A stretch of 40,245 nt of DNA from JADJNW01 sp964549655 (lineage in GTDB: Bacteria > Bacteroidota > Bacteroidia > Chitinophagales > Saprospiraceae), in the NCBI GenBank assembly GCA_964549655.1, contig CAZJXN010000029.1, positions 1 to 40,245 of the forward strand, written 5' to 3'. The notes below the pieces were generated by a model. It made no database searches, was not told the origin of the DNA, and saw nothing but the letters and a program-made list of their open reading frames with translations. Positions 6,553-15,416 of the stretch are shown piece after piece. A program made the position numbers and the translations under genes. How positions within the stretch are numbered: the stretch's first letter is position 1; every line of letters begins with the position of its first letter.

Positions 6553-7917
6553 TTATCCAATTTCCGGCGTATCAATCAGCGCAATCGCAGCATCAATTTC
6601 CTGTTGTGTAATTTCATGCTTTTGCAAATTGCCGGACAGGTAGTTTTCATAAGCGGCGAGATCAAAATTGCCGTGACCACAAAGGTGAATCAAAATCACT
6701 TCCGACTTCCCTTCCCGCTTGCAACGCTCGGCTTCTTGAATAGCAGTAGCAATGGCGTGGTTGGTCTCTGGTGCTGGAATGATGCCTTCTGCTTTCGCAA
6801 ATTTAATACCCGCTTCAAAACATTCGACTTGGTCATGCGCACGCGCTTCGATAAGTTTATCCCTCAATAATTGACTCACCACAGCCCCCGCTCCGTGATA
6901 GCGGAGCCCGCCCGCATGGATAGGCGCAGGGACGAACGTATGCCCCAACGTGTACATCGGCAAGAGTGGTGTCATGCCAATTGCATCACCAAAATCGTAG
7001 CGGAACACGCCTTTGGTGAGTTTTGGACACGAAGCTGGTTCTGCCGCAATACAGCGAATCTTTTTTCCTTCCTCCAAATTCAAACGCAAAAACGGAAAGC
7101 TAATGCCTGCAAAATTCGACCCTCCACCAAACGGCGCAACAATAATATCCGGCAATTCACCTGCTTTTTCCATCTGTACCAATGCTTCTTGCCCGATGAT
7201 GGTTTGGTGCATCAGTACGTGATTGAGTACACTTCCTAAAGCATATTTGGTGTTGTCATCGGTTGCAGCGCGTTCTACCGCTTCAGATATTGCAATGCCG
7301 AGACTGCCCGGCGAATTGGGGTCTCCTGCTAAAATATGTCGTCCTGCTTCGGTTTGGTCGGTCGGGGAGGCATACACTTTCGCACCCCACGTATTCATCA
7401 TCACTTTGCGATATGGCTTTTGGTGGTAACTAATTTTTACCATATATACCTCACATTCAATGTCAAACAAATTACAAGCAAAACTCAAGGCACTTCCCCA
7501 TTGCCCGGCACCTGTCTCAGTCGTGATGCGCTTTACACCTTCTTGTTTGTTGTAATAAGCTTGCGCTACCGCCGTATTTGGTTTGTGCGAGCCGGAGGGA
7601 CTTGTGCCTTCATATTTGTAATAAATCTTTGCAGGTGTGTCCAACATTTTTTCAAAATTGTGCGCGCGATACATCGGCGTGGGTCGCCAAAGTGCGTATA
7701 TATCACGAATTTCGTCTGGTATTTCTACCCATTTTTCGGTCGTTACTTCTTGTTTGATGAGTTCCATCGGGAAGAGCGGCGCGAGTGCTTCCGGTCCGAT
7801 GGGTTCGCGCGTGCCGGGATGCAGTGGCGGCAGCGGTTTGTTGGGCATATCATGTACAATGTTGTACCAATGCGTTGGGATTTCGTTTTCAGATAATAGG
7901 ATTTTGCGATTTTTCAT
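6553..7917 (-). CDS. trpB: TrpB2-type tryptophan synthase beta chain
   Basis: The PLP-dependent enzyme would join indole or a similar nucleophile with serine to form tryptophan. The PLP lysine is Lys112 (454-residue numbering) in GSHKPNTA. TTETGAGQWGSALSFAC and the phosphate-binding loop FGGGSNFAG are typical. The long N-terminal section (ENEIPTHWYNI, PLPPLHPGTREPI) marks the TrpB2 subfamily rather than the TrpB1 partner of TrpA. The ATG at 7917 (MKNRKILLSE) is chosen over the in-frame upstream start at 7947 because homologous N-termini begin there and the extra ten residues look non-coding. No other trp genes are nearby, so it probably works without TrpA, perhaps salvaging indole. Confidence 0.92.
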   Translation of the reverse strand: MKNRKILLSENEIPTHWYNIVHDMPNKPLPPLHPGTREPIGPEALAPLFPMELIKQEVTTEKWVEIPDEIRDIYALWRPTPMYRAHNFEKMLDTPAKIYYKYEGTSPSGSHKPNTAVAQAYYNKQEGVKRITTETGAGQWGSALSFACNLFDIECEVYMVKISYHQKPYRKVMMNTWGAKVYASPTDQTEAGRHILAGDPNSPGSLGIAISEAVERAATDDNTKYALGSVLNHVLMHQTIIGQEALVQMEKAGELPDIIVAPFGGGSNFAGISFPFLRLNLEEGKKIRCIAAEPASCPKLTKGVFRYDFGDAIGMTPLLPMYTLGHTFVPAPIHAGGLRYHGAGAVVSQLLRDKLIEARAHDQVECFEAGIKFAKAEGIIPAPETNHAIATAIQEAERCKREGKSEVILIHLCGHGNFDLAAYENYLSGNLQKHEITQQEIDAAIALIDTPEIG

Positions 7918-8142
7918 GGTGTTAATGATAGTTTGAATTTTTAACAATTACTAGAATCAATCTGCAGACGGTTTTATTGGATAGAATGAATTAAAAGTTT
8001 GGAAAAGTAGCATATTACAAGGAGAAATTTGGTAAGAATAGAAATTAAAATTATGTAATTTTTACGTATCAATTAAAATAACAATGTGCCAACTTTTGTG
8101 CAACTTTGCCATCTTAATTCGCGCTAACAAATCAAAGTCTCC

Positions 8143-8589
8143 ATGAATCCACACTTTTTTGCTGCGGGCAAAGACGATATTGACCTTATTTTGGAAATGC
8201 AGGAAGAATATTATGCCCTGGATAATTATACTTTCAATCGGGAAATGGCAAAGGAAGCCCTGCGTATTTTCATCAACGACGCTTCGTATGGCAAGCTCTG
8301 GCTGATTTTTATTAATAACCAAACCGCTGGATACGCGGCACTTACACTTGGATATAGTTTCGAATTCGGCGGCAGAGACGCTTTTTTAGATGAATTGTAC
8401 TTGCGTTCCGATTATCGCCATCAAGGCATCGGTGCAGCCGCCGTAGATTTTGTAGCCGAACAAGCCAAATCTATGGGCGTAAAAGCCATTCACCTCGAAG
8501 TAGAAATTCAAAATGAATCGGGTATTTCGCTCTATCGCCGCTACGGTTTTCAAGATCACAAACGGATGTTGATGACGCGGTGGGTTTAG
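8143..8589 (+). CDS. GNAT-family N-acetyltransferase
   Basis: The 148-residue protein fits the single-domain GNAT fold, which moves an acetyl group from acetyl-CoA to an amine. The acetyl-CoA loop is visible as RSDYRHQGIGAAAVDF (about 93-108; pattern R-x-x-G-x-G/A). The C-terminal strand-helix HLEVEIQNESGISLYRRYGF, with 'N-x-x-A/G-x-x-L-Y-x-x-x-G-F', is also typical. FLDELYLRSDYR matches motif A. The substrate is not predictable. The gene has its own upstream region and is convergent with the HTTM gene. Confidence 0.9.
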   Translation: MNPHFFAAGKDDIDLILEMQEEYYALDNYTFNREMAKEALRIFINDASYGKLWLIFINNQTAGYAALTLGYSFEFGGRDAFLDELYLRSDYRHQGIGAAAVDFVAEQAKSMGVKAIHLEVEIQNESGISLYRRYGFQDHKRMLMTRWV

Positions 8590-8640
8590 ATGGTGTTAAA
8601 GTGTTTTCGTAGCTACTCGTTTAATCACTTGGTCGCTTAG

Positions 8641-9597
8641 TCACTCAGCCGCTTGGACACTCCGCTTGGTCACGTGTAAAGGTTCTTTGTTTAATCGTTG
8701 AATGTCATTATAAACTTCCCACCCAAAAGCGGAGACGGATAACAAAATCATAATGATGCCAAAAAGCCACAGCCCCAAAAATAGACCTATTCCAAGATGA
8801 AGAAAGATAATACCGCCTAACCATGCCACTCTGAGTCGAGGAATCCACATACCGATACAATAACCCGTTTCAATGAGCATTGTAAACCAACTCAATAGTA
8901 TGGGTATCCAGGGATATTTTGCTAGCCAAGTAAAATCAAATTGACGAAAGTCGGGTTGTACCAATGCCCGCCATAACACATTACCATCCCACCACTCCGG
9001 CGAGAACATTTTTTCGTAGCCAGAAGATACATAAATGAGACACAAGTGCACCTGCAATACACGTACAGAAAGCGTCACTCCCCAAGTAGGCATTGAACTC
9101 ACGCGCCCCAACCATACATCCAGCGAATAGGCTTTGCTCACTGGCATTACCATCAGATAAAACAAAGCAATGTGCAAAAATATATCTACGCCATAGACAA
9201 AAGTGGGAATCGTACTCATAATCACATAATGGCAAAGCCAGGTCAAAAATGCCCATATTCTGGTGTGCCAGCCAACTAATAATCCGGTAGCTGCTATTAC
9301 ATAAATCCAGAAAAAAAGCCTTACAGAATGTGCTTCTGATAAACCCAAGGAATGAAACAAGCGATAGACATACTCTATGTGAATGCTCCACTCCGCATTT
9401 AATGCACGCGATATTTCCCACTGAATCCAGGCATCTGGACCAAAGAAGGACATCCAATCGGGATACCAAATGAACGCTTGTAACAAAGTAAATGAGGCTA
9501 TTGCCAGCCTGAAAATGCCGAGCGGCTGCGGCGAAATCGGCGTTTCCCAAAAGGAAATAAAACGATTTTTTAAGGTAGAAATATTGGGAATAATCAT
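8641..9597 (-). CDS. HTTM-domain membrane protein
   Basis: This is a polytopic membrane protein with about eight spans and the character of the HTTM family, a membrane domain related to vitamin-K-dependent gamma-carboxylase. Landmarks are PLGIFRLAIASFTLLQAF, the tryptophan-rich loop WYPDWMSFFGPDAW, GWHTRIWAFLTWLCHY and the later YEKMFSPEWWDGNVLWRAL. The ATG at 9597 (MIIPNISTLKNRF) is preferred. An earlier in-frame ATG at 9666 would overlap the upstream gene by 56 bp and adds a segment that does not resemble the family start. The new start lies 13 bp after the upstream stop, so the two genes form an operon. The function of bacterial HTTM proteins is largely unknown. Confidence 0.85.
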   Translation of the reverse strand: MIIPNISTLKNRFISFWETPISPQPLGIFRLAIASFTLLQAFIWYPDWMSFFGPDAWIQWEISRALNAEWSIHIEYVYRLFHSLGLSEAHSVRLFFWIYVIAATGLLVGWHTRIWAFLTWLCHYVIMSTIPTFVYGVDIFLHIALFYLMVMPVSKAYSLDVWLGRVSSMPTWGVTLSVRVLQVHLCLIYVSSGYEKMFSPEWWDGNVLWRALVQPDFRQFDFTWLAKYPWIPILLSWFTMLIETGYCIGMWIPRLRVAWLGGIIFLHLGIGLFLGLWLFGIIMILLSVSAFGWEVYNDIQRLNKEPLHVTKRSVQAAE

Positions 9598-9610
9598 ACC
9601 AAGCACGTAA

Positions 9611-10108
9611 TTAACGTAAAACAAAGGTAGTGCTATAAAATTCCACAATTCGTGGAGCCGTTCCATGCTGATATTCTTTCATGGTAGGATAGCGAATGCT
9701 GCGCATGATGTAATCGAGCTGTCCAGCATCCTGATGGATATTCAGCATTCGAGCAGCTACCGAGCGGGCACATAAATCCAGAAAAGTAGAATCCCGAGCG
9801 GTATGATGCTTATATCCATAAAATCGGTTGAGCGACTCTGCATTAGAAGTATAAAACTCAAATCCCTTTAGAGTGGAATATTTTTTTACCTCACCGCCAT
9901 CCGTCTGTATTTTTATTTCTAATTCTGTACTTTTTCCAACATCCGGCGAAAAAAAACCATACTGCCAAATAGAATAGTTAATACTGCACAAAAATGCCAA
10001 CGGCTTTTCCCACCAGCCTCCATGCACATACTTATCTATGCCATGAAAGATGACGATAGCAATCGTCGCCAAATGTATAAAAGCTAGGATGTAAATTACC
10101 TTTTTCAT
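9611..10108 (-). CDS. HTTM-partner membrane-anchored protein, unknown function
   Basis: The 165-residue protein begins with one hydrophobic helix (about 1-22, a signal anchor) and continues as a soluble region. A tryptophan-rich stretch (HGGWWEKPLAFLC, 29-41), FFSPDVGKS and a mixed strand/helix region follow. The C-terminal part (RSIRYPTMKEYQHGTAPRIVEFYSTTFVL) looks like an ordered domain end. It directly precedes the HTTM gene on the same strand, so they probably act together at the membrane. I do not recognise a family name. Confidence 0.75.
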   Translation of the reverse strand: MKKVIYILAFIHLATIAIVIFHGIDKYVHGGWWEKPLAFLCSINYSIWQYGFFSPDVGKSTELEIKIQTDGGEVKKYSTLKGFEFYTSNAESLNRFYGYKHHTARDSTFLDLCARSVAARMLNIHQDAGQLDYIMRSIRYPTMKEYQHGTAPRIVEFYSTTFVLR

Positions 10109-10131
10109 AAAATGTTGGTAAATAAACAGAA

Positions 10132-10159
10132 GGATGTATGAGTGGTATCATACATCCTC
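10132..10159 (-). terminator. Hairpin between the small exported gene and the HTTM pair
   Basis: Perfect 11-bp arms (10132-10142, 10149-10159) with a 6-nt loop. It follows the stop of the 10188-10586 gene on the minus strand. The T-tract after it is weak, so termination is likely but not certain. Confidence 0.55.
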
Positions 10160-10187
10160 AGTCCGTAGTTTATTCTTACCCTTAAGA

Positions 10188-10586
10188 TTATCTACCGTAC
10201 TTTGCCATAATTTTGTTCAATTGAGCTACCTTCGTTTTTCCTAAAACACTGGTTAGTTCAGAGCTACCTACTGCCAAAACGTAAATCACATCTTTTCCTT
10301 CTACAATCAATACGATGTATCCTGCAGTTTCTGCCGGATTAGTCACTTTTCTTACTTGTTCCAAATCTTGCATTTCAACGGCTCTCTTTCCGACGGCTTT
10401 CTTTCCATCATTGAATTGTAAGCGATACTTGGTAGCGTCCACGCCTTTAAACAGTGCGGTAATTGCTTTTTGGTCGGCTGTCGAGATGGTAGTAGGCTTT
10501 TTCTGGTCTTGCGCAAAAGCATCTTGCGGTGTAAAAACTAAAACAGCAATAAATACAAGTAGGATTTTTAAGAAGGCGGGTCTCAT
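10188..10586 (-). CDS. Small exported protein, unknown function
   Basis: The 132-residue protein has a clear Sec signal peptide (residues 1-25, basic start, hydrophobic core, cleavage after DAFA or AFAQ). The mature part is about 107 residues, alternating polar and hydrophobic, with a lysine-rich C-terminus. It contains two helix-like segments (QKAITALFKGVD, KVAQLNKIMAKYG) flanking a strand region (YRLQFNDGKK, GYIVLIVEGKDVIYVLAVG). There are no cysteines or recognisable motif. It is separated from the downstream HTTM pair by a hairpin. Confidence 0.75.
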   Translation of the reverse strand: MRPAFLKILLVFIAVLVFTPQDAFAQDQKKPTTISTADQKAITALFKGVDATKYRLQFNDGKKAVGKRAVEMQDLEQVRKVTNPAETAGYIVLIVEGKDVIYVLAVGSSELTSVLGKTKVAQLNKIMAKYGR

Positions 10587-10810
10587 GGTGCTTGAATTTT
10601 TGGGTTATGAAATTAAATTAATATATGCACAATGATACGATATTTTGTGCCGAAATCAAAGCTGAAAAAGAAAATATATTTAAAAAAAGCTGAAAAATCA
10701 ATCTTTTTATATTGAAAAATCTTTTTATATTTAATTGAAGAGAAATTAAAAGCAGCATTTGTCTCCGTTGCGCGAATTGTTTTTTTATTTTAGACCCCAA
10801 ACTTGACGAT

Positions 10811-12415
10811 ATGAAAAAGCACTACTTAACATCTATTTTTCTATTATTTGCCATTTTTACCTTCGCGCAGGGCAAATTCGACCTATTAATTACAAACGCT
10901 AAAATCATTGATGGTACGGGCAATCCGTGGTACATCGGCGATATTGGCATTCAAAAAGGAAAAATTAAACGCATTGGCGATTTGTCGGGTAGTAAAGCGA
11001 AACGCGTGATTGACGCAAAAGGACAAGTAGTCGCGCCGGGTTTTATTGACGTGCATGCGCATGTGGAGGGTAGCATTGTCTCTTTGCCAAATGCAGAAAA
11101 TTTTTTATATGATGGTGTGACGACGATTATAACTGGCAACTGTGGCGGTTCAGAATTAAATATAAAAGCCTTTTTTGAAACCTTGGATAGCAATGGTATT
11201 TCGTTGAACGTCGCTTCTTTAATTGGTCATAACACCGTACGCACTGCCGCGATGGGGACAGAAAATCGAGCACCCACTCCATCCGAATTAGAAAAAATGA
11301 AAGCCTTTGTGTCGCAAGCTATGCAGGACGGCGCAGTTGGCTTATCTACCGGATTGATTTATGTGCCGGGTACGTTCGCGGAAACGAGTGAAATTGTAGA
11401 ACTGGGGAAAGTCGCAGCTAATTATGGCGGCGTGTACGCTTCCCATATTCGCAATGAAGATAGTAAAGTGTTGGATGCCATCGCAGAAGCGGTAGAAGTG
11501 GGTAGACAAGCGCAAATGCCAGTCGAAATCTCACATTTCAAACTCTCTGGTAAAAATGAATGGGGCAAATCCAATCGAATGATTGACCAAGTGTTGCAGT
11601 ATCGTAGCGAAGGAATTGATGTGACCGTTGACCAATATCCGTACACGGCGAGCAGCACGACGCTGGCGGTTTTGTTGCCGACTTGGGCGTTGGCGGGCGA
11701 TTCTTTAAAGATTCGATTGGCAAATCCTGAAACGAAAGCGACGATTGTAAAAGAGATGAAAGAAATGTTAGAGAAAACGGGCTTTGGCAATTTTGAATAT
11801 TCGGTCGTTGCCAATTGTAGTTTTAAACCAGAATATAACGGCATGAGTATTTCGTCTATCAATACGATGAAAAAAGGGTCGAACAAAGTGGAAGATGAGA
11901 TTGAAACGGTTTTAGAACTGATGACGCCGGGTCCGCGCGTGCAAATGATTTACCATAAAATGGGCGAGGAAGACGTACAACGTATTCTACAATTTCCGTA
12001 TGCGATGGTCGCTTCTGATGCTGGCATTCCTGCATTCGGTCGAGGCGCGCCGCACCCCCGCGCGTATGGCACCAACGCTCGTGTGTTGGGACGTTACGTG
12101 CGCGAGTTGAAAACCATTACATTAGAAGATGCGATTCGTAAAATGACTTCGCTTCCTGCACGGCGCTTTAGTTTGAATGATAGAGGTTTACTCCTGCCCG
12201 GTATGGCTGCTGATATTGTGATATTCGACTCGGAAAAAATTATAGACAAAGCGACATTTGATAAATCGCACGCGTATGCGGAAGGCATGGATTATGTGCT
12301 GGTAAATGGAATTCCAGTGGTAGAAAAAGGGAAGCATAATGGAATGAAACCGGGGAAGCCGCTGAAGGGGAGTAGAAAGAAGAAAATGGAAAAAGGGATG
12401 TTGCCGAGACCTTGA
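10811..12415 (+). CDS. Exported D-aminoacylase / N-acyl-D-amino acid deacylase-like amidohydrolase
   Basis: The 534-residue protein belongs to the amidohydrolase superfamily and would hydrolyse N-acyl-D-amino acids or related amides. A signal peptide (1-20, ending FTFAQ) sends it to the periplasm. The metal site shows HAH (His82, His84) in GFIDVHAHVEG, Cys111 in TGNCGGS, His212 in ASHIRNE and His242 in EISHFKLSGK. The late acid is probably in VASDAGIPAFGRGAPHPRAYG. The C-terminal LLLPGMAADIVIFD is the usual small beta-sandwich end. Length matches this subfamily. It lies alone between an intergenic region of about 220 bp and the convergent lptD gene. Confidence 0.92.
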   Translation: MKKHYLTSIFLLFAIFTFAQGKFDLLITNAKIIDGTGNPWYIGDIGIQKGKIKRIGDLSGSKAKRVIDAKGQVVAPGFIDVHAHVEGSIVSLPNAENFLYDGVTTIITGNCGGSELNIKAFFETLDSNGISLNVASLIGHNTVRTAAMGTENRAPTPSELEKMKAFVSQAMQDGAVGLSTGLIYVPGTFAETSEIVELGKVAANYGGVYASHIRNEDSKVLDAIAEAVEVGRQAQMPVEISHFKLSGKNEWGKSNRMIDQVLQYRSEGIDVTVDQYPYTASSTTLAVLLPTWALAGDSLKIRLANPETKATIVKEMKEMLEKTGFGNFEYSVVANCSFKPEYNGMSISSINTMKKGSNKVEDEIETVLELMTPGPRVQMIYHKMGEEDVQRILQFPYAMVASDAGIPAFGRGAPHPRAYGTNARVLGRYVRELKTITLEDAIRKMTSLPARRFSLNDRGLLLPGMAADIVIFDSEKIIDKATFDKSHAYAEGMDYVLVNGIPVVEKGKHNGMKPGKPLKGSRKKKMEKGMLPRP

Positions 12416-12515
12416 TAATAAAATGTGTGAACGTGTTTTTGTCTTTTGTAATTTGGTCACTTATTGCTCCTCTCTCGCAAAGTTGGGCAAAGTATTTACG
12501 GCGTCTCTCATTAAG

Positions 12516-15305
12516 CTATTGAAAGGCTCGTACCGCATCCGCATTATTTCGTTGATAAGGGAGGCGGAGGAAGTCAAATGTGCCGGGTTTCACTTGGATG
12601 TAGAAGCTGTACGTGCCGCGCGTGGGTTGCCAACTCATGCCCATTTCCCAGCAGTGTAGGTCGCGGGTGAACGAAATCGAAGGATAAGAAAAATCCTTTT
12701 GAGCAAAATCATATCCAAAGTTACCCACGCCGATGCGCCAGTTTTTGGATAATTGAATCGTGCCTTGTACATTTAAAGAATTGACCGACACCAGAAAGGT
12801 ATCTCGATTCGTGCGAAAATCGGTATTCCAACCCAATACAAAGTTGTGATTCAAACCAAAATTTTCAAATAGACTCAAGAAATCTTCTTCCAGATTAACG
12901 CGCTGCTGCGGTTGCTGCCCTTGCGGTTGGTCGCGCAAATCTTCGACCACCTCCGGCTCTTCGCCTGTAAATAATTCGCGCAATTTTCCGACGGTAAGCC
13001 CCGTATTAAAACTCAAATTGGCATTATCAAATCGCAATAATTTACCCTGTTCGCGAAAAGCCAATTTATTGACCCGCGAAAAGCTCCCTTGTCCATTACT
13101 TTCCATGATGTAAGGGTCGAGTTGCATCAGTACACTTAAGGTTGTAATATCTTTAAATAGTCGCGCCGTACCGCTTACCGACACAATGCTCCATTTCATC
13201 GTGTCTGCTGCAATATTATAAGAACCATTTACATACAAATTATCAAATAACTTAATTTTTCGAGCGGTCGTATCTCGTTTGCCGAATATCTTGGCTTCAA
13301 AAATGTTATTAATCGAATAATTAAGCGCCAACTGTTGCGCACTTTGTGGCGGACCGCCGTAGATATTTTGTTCAAAAACCGAATATCGCAGCGAATCGTT
13401 TGCAAATCGTCCATTGCCTTGTATAAATTCAAAATAACGCAGCCTTGGGTTTAAATAATTAGGTGAATAGCTCAATGACGTACTCACCTTCGCTACGTGC
13501 CGCAAGCCGCGGATGAAGCCACGTTTGAATTGAAGCGTACCAAATATTTGGGTATTCAAACTTACACTTGCCGAAAAAGCCCGCCAGGAGCGGAATCCCG
13601 GCTGCCGAAAATCTTCAAATCTGCCGTTGGAAATAGTAGTACGTCTGAGTGTGAAGTCAGTAGAATCCGGATTTCGGATGGTGTCAATTCGTACCAATTG
13701 GGAATCAACAAACTCCCGACGAATGCTACTAAAATATGACACTTCCCGATAATCTACATTTGGATTTAAGTTGAAATATTTAAATAATTTAAAAGACGTA
13801 CCGCTGGTCGCACTTTGTTGCACACCATATTCCGCATTGTCAAACATTTCTTGCGTGAGAAAAAGGGAATCCTTGGTTTGAAAGGTATTTCGTGCCTCAG
13901 CAGTGTAGCGTAAAGTCACGCTTTCATACCATCTTTCTTCGCCCTCCCGCTCCTTGCGTTTGAAAGGGTACAACGTCTGAGTTTGAAATTGCAAATTGGG
14001 AAAACTGAGGGTGATGCTGCTGTCGCGATTATTTTGGCTGTGACTGAGCGCGGCGCTAAAACTGATGGGTTTGTCCTGCCATACTTTATTGAAAGAGAAG
14101 TTAGAATTCAACTGTTGACTTTGTAAAACATTACCAGCATCATTGAAAACGCGGCTTCTAAAATTACCCGTTTGAATATTGATATTGCCACCAAAGGTAT
14201 TGCTCGGATGCGCGGTGCGTTCCTGCGTGTGTTGCCAGGTAAAAGAAATCGGTTGGTCAAATCGAATGGAGCCGTCGCGCTGCTCGGTCGGTAAATTTTG
14301 AAAACTCAAATCAAATTGACCCGAGAATTTATATCTTTTTTTATAATCTGAACGGGCAGTGATACCCCATCTGCTTTTCAAATACACATCCGCCGTGAGC
14401 GTCAGGTTGAAATTATCACCCAATGGAAAATACCAGCCAATATCTCGAATCCCAAATCCCCAAGCTGGCGAATATTCATAATCTCTTGGAAATATTAAGC
14501 CCGTCTTCCGCCCTTTCGACAATGGAAAAAACGCAAACGGCAACCATAATGGCGTGGGCACGCCCATAATTTCTACATTGGAAGGGCCGACGACCGCGAG
14601 TTTGTCTGGAATAATTTTTTGTTTTCGACTGCGAATGCCGTAGTGCGGCTCCGGGTCGGTACAGCTTGTAAAAATAGCACTCTGATTGTAAATAATATTT
14701 TGTGCCCGACTGCTGGTATCGCCGGGCGTGGCAGGCGTTGTTTCAAAACGAGAACGCGCGCCGTGAATGATCACGCCACTTTCTTCCGTTGTTACATCAT
14801 ACACAATACCTTTGCGGCTCTTGAAGTTATAACGCATCGAATCGGCTGTGAAATCTTGTTCGCCATCGGCAAATTGTGGAATACCGGTCATTCTACCAGA
14901 ACTATCAGGCACGCCGCTGGCGCTTACAATGTTGCTTTCCCAGTCAAAAATGATGTAATCAGCGTTCAATTTAATGGTGGTGTACGTCACTTCCGCTGCA
15001 CCGTATAAATAGATTTTTTTATTTTTAATATCGTAAATAATAGAATCGCGCGCACCCGTATTGACAGGCGCATCTAAAGAATCGTTGGAATACGTAACTT
15101 TGTATAATAAAGAATCAGAAACTGCAAGCGTCGAATCAGGAGGGAACGGAATGGTGTCTCTTCCTTGCGCCGGTTCAGTCTGGGCTCGCAGGGAAAAAGA
15201 GGAAAGAAGACAACCTAAAATTATTACAAAGGGTAGTTTTGCTTTCAAGTGCTGAATTCTATTATTTTTGTGAATCGTTACACAGGCTTGCTTTAGCCTA
15301 TCCAT
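12516..15305 (-). CDS. lptD: LPS-assembly outer membrane protein LptD
   Basis: This is a large outer-membrane protein that inserts lipopolysaccharide into the outer leaflet. A signal peptide ends in SLRAQ. Residues after it (DSIIYDIKNKKIYLYGAAEVTYTTIKLNADYIIFDW) form the OstA/LptA-like periplasmic beta-jelly roll. The long rest, rich in alternating strands, is the barrel, starting near PTPLWLPFAFFPLSKGRKTG. The start is uncertain: the frame stays open to an ATG at 15410, but the region 15284-15396 is a tract of short palindromes. Either the ATG at 15305 or the TTG at 15248 (LKAKLPFVIILGC) would better precede the signal peptide. It is divergent from the amidase gene. Confidence 0.9.
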   Translation of the reverse strand: MDRLKQACVTIHKNNRIQHLKAKLPFVIILGCLLSSFSLRAQTEPAQGRDTIPFPPDSTLAVSDSLLYKVTYSNDSLDAPVNTGARDSIIYDIKNKKIYLYGAAEVTYTTIKLNADYIIFDWESNIVSASGVPDSSGRMTGIPQFADGEQDFTADSMRYNFKSRKGIVYDVTTEESGVIIHGARSRFETTPATPGDTSSRAQNIIYNQSAIFTSCTDPEPHYGIRSRKQKIIPDKLAVVGPSNVEIMGVPTPLWLPFAFFPLSKGRKTGLIFPRDYEYSPAWGFGIRDIGWYFPLGDNFNLTLTADVYLKSRWGITARSDYKKRYKFSGQFDLSFQNLPTEQRDGSIRFDQPISFTWQHTQERTAHPSNTFGGNINIQTGNFRSRVFNDAGNVLQSQQLNSNFSFNKVWQDKPISFSAALSHSQNNRDSSITLSFPNLQFQTQTLYPFKRKEREGEERWYESVTLRYTAEARNTFQTKDSLFLTQEMFDNAEYGVQQSATSGTSFKLFKYFNLNPNVDYREVSYFSSIRREFVDSQLVRIDTIRNPDSTDFTLRRTTISNGRFEDFRQPGFRSWRAFSASVSLNTQIFGTLQFKRGFIRGLRHVAKVSTSLSYSPNYLNPRLRYFEFIQGNGRFANDSLRYSVFEQNIYGGPPQSAQQLALNYSINNIFEAKIFGKRDTTARKIKLFDNLYVNGSYNIAADTMKWSIVSVSGTARLFKDITTLSVLMQLDPYIMESNGQGSFSRVNKLAFREQGKLLRFDNANLSFNTGLTVGKLRELFTGEEPEVVEDLRDQPQGQQPQQRVNLEEDFLSLFENFGLNHNFVLGWNTDFRTNRDTFLVSVNSLNVQGTIQLSKNWRIGVGNFGYDFAQKDFSYPSISFTRDLHCWEMGMSWQPTRGTYSFYIQVKPGTFDFLRLPYQRNNADAVRAFQ

Positions 15306-15396
15306 TAAATAGTCCAAGAATTGCCTTGGAACACGACTTAAACATAATATTAATATCAACCTGAAGGTTGATAAACGTGGACAGCCTAAAGGCTGT
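15284..15396. repeat. Tract of four short hairpins in the lptD/amidase promoter region
   Basis: Four separate palindromes occur in 113 bp: AGGCT/AGCCT (15284-15299), TCCAAG/CTTGGA (15313-15330), TCAACC-TGAA-GGTTGA (15356-15371) and ACAGCC-TAAA-GGCTGT (15381-15396). They differ in sequence but share small stems and AT-rich loops. They are probably dispersed palindromic elements, and they generate the spurious upstream extension of lptD. Confidence 0.7.
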
Positions 15397-15416
15397 TTTA
15401 CAACTAACACACTATC

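Noticed and set aside
7013..7936. Several plus-strand ORFs opposite trpB2
   Set aside because: They are antisense shadows of a well-supported gene and contain no recognisable domains.
15306..15410. N-terminal extension of LptD
   Set aside because: It is translated palindromic DNA in the promoter region and lies before a signal peptide that needs no extension.
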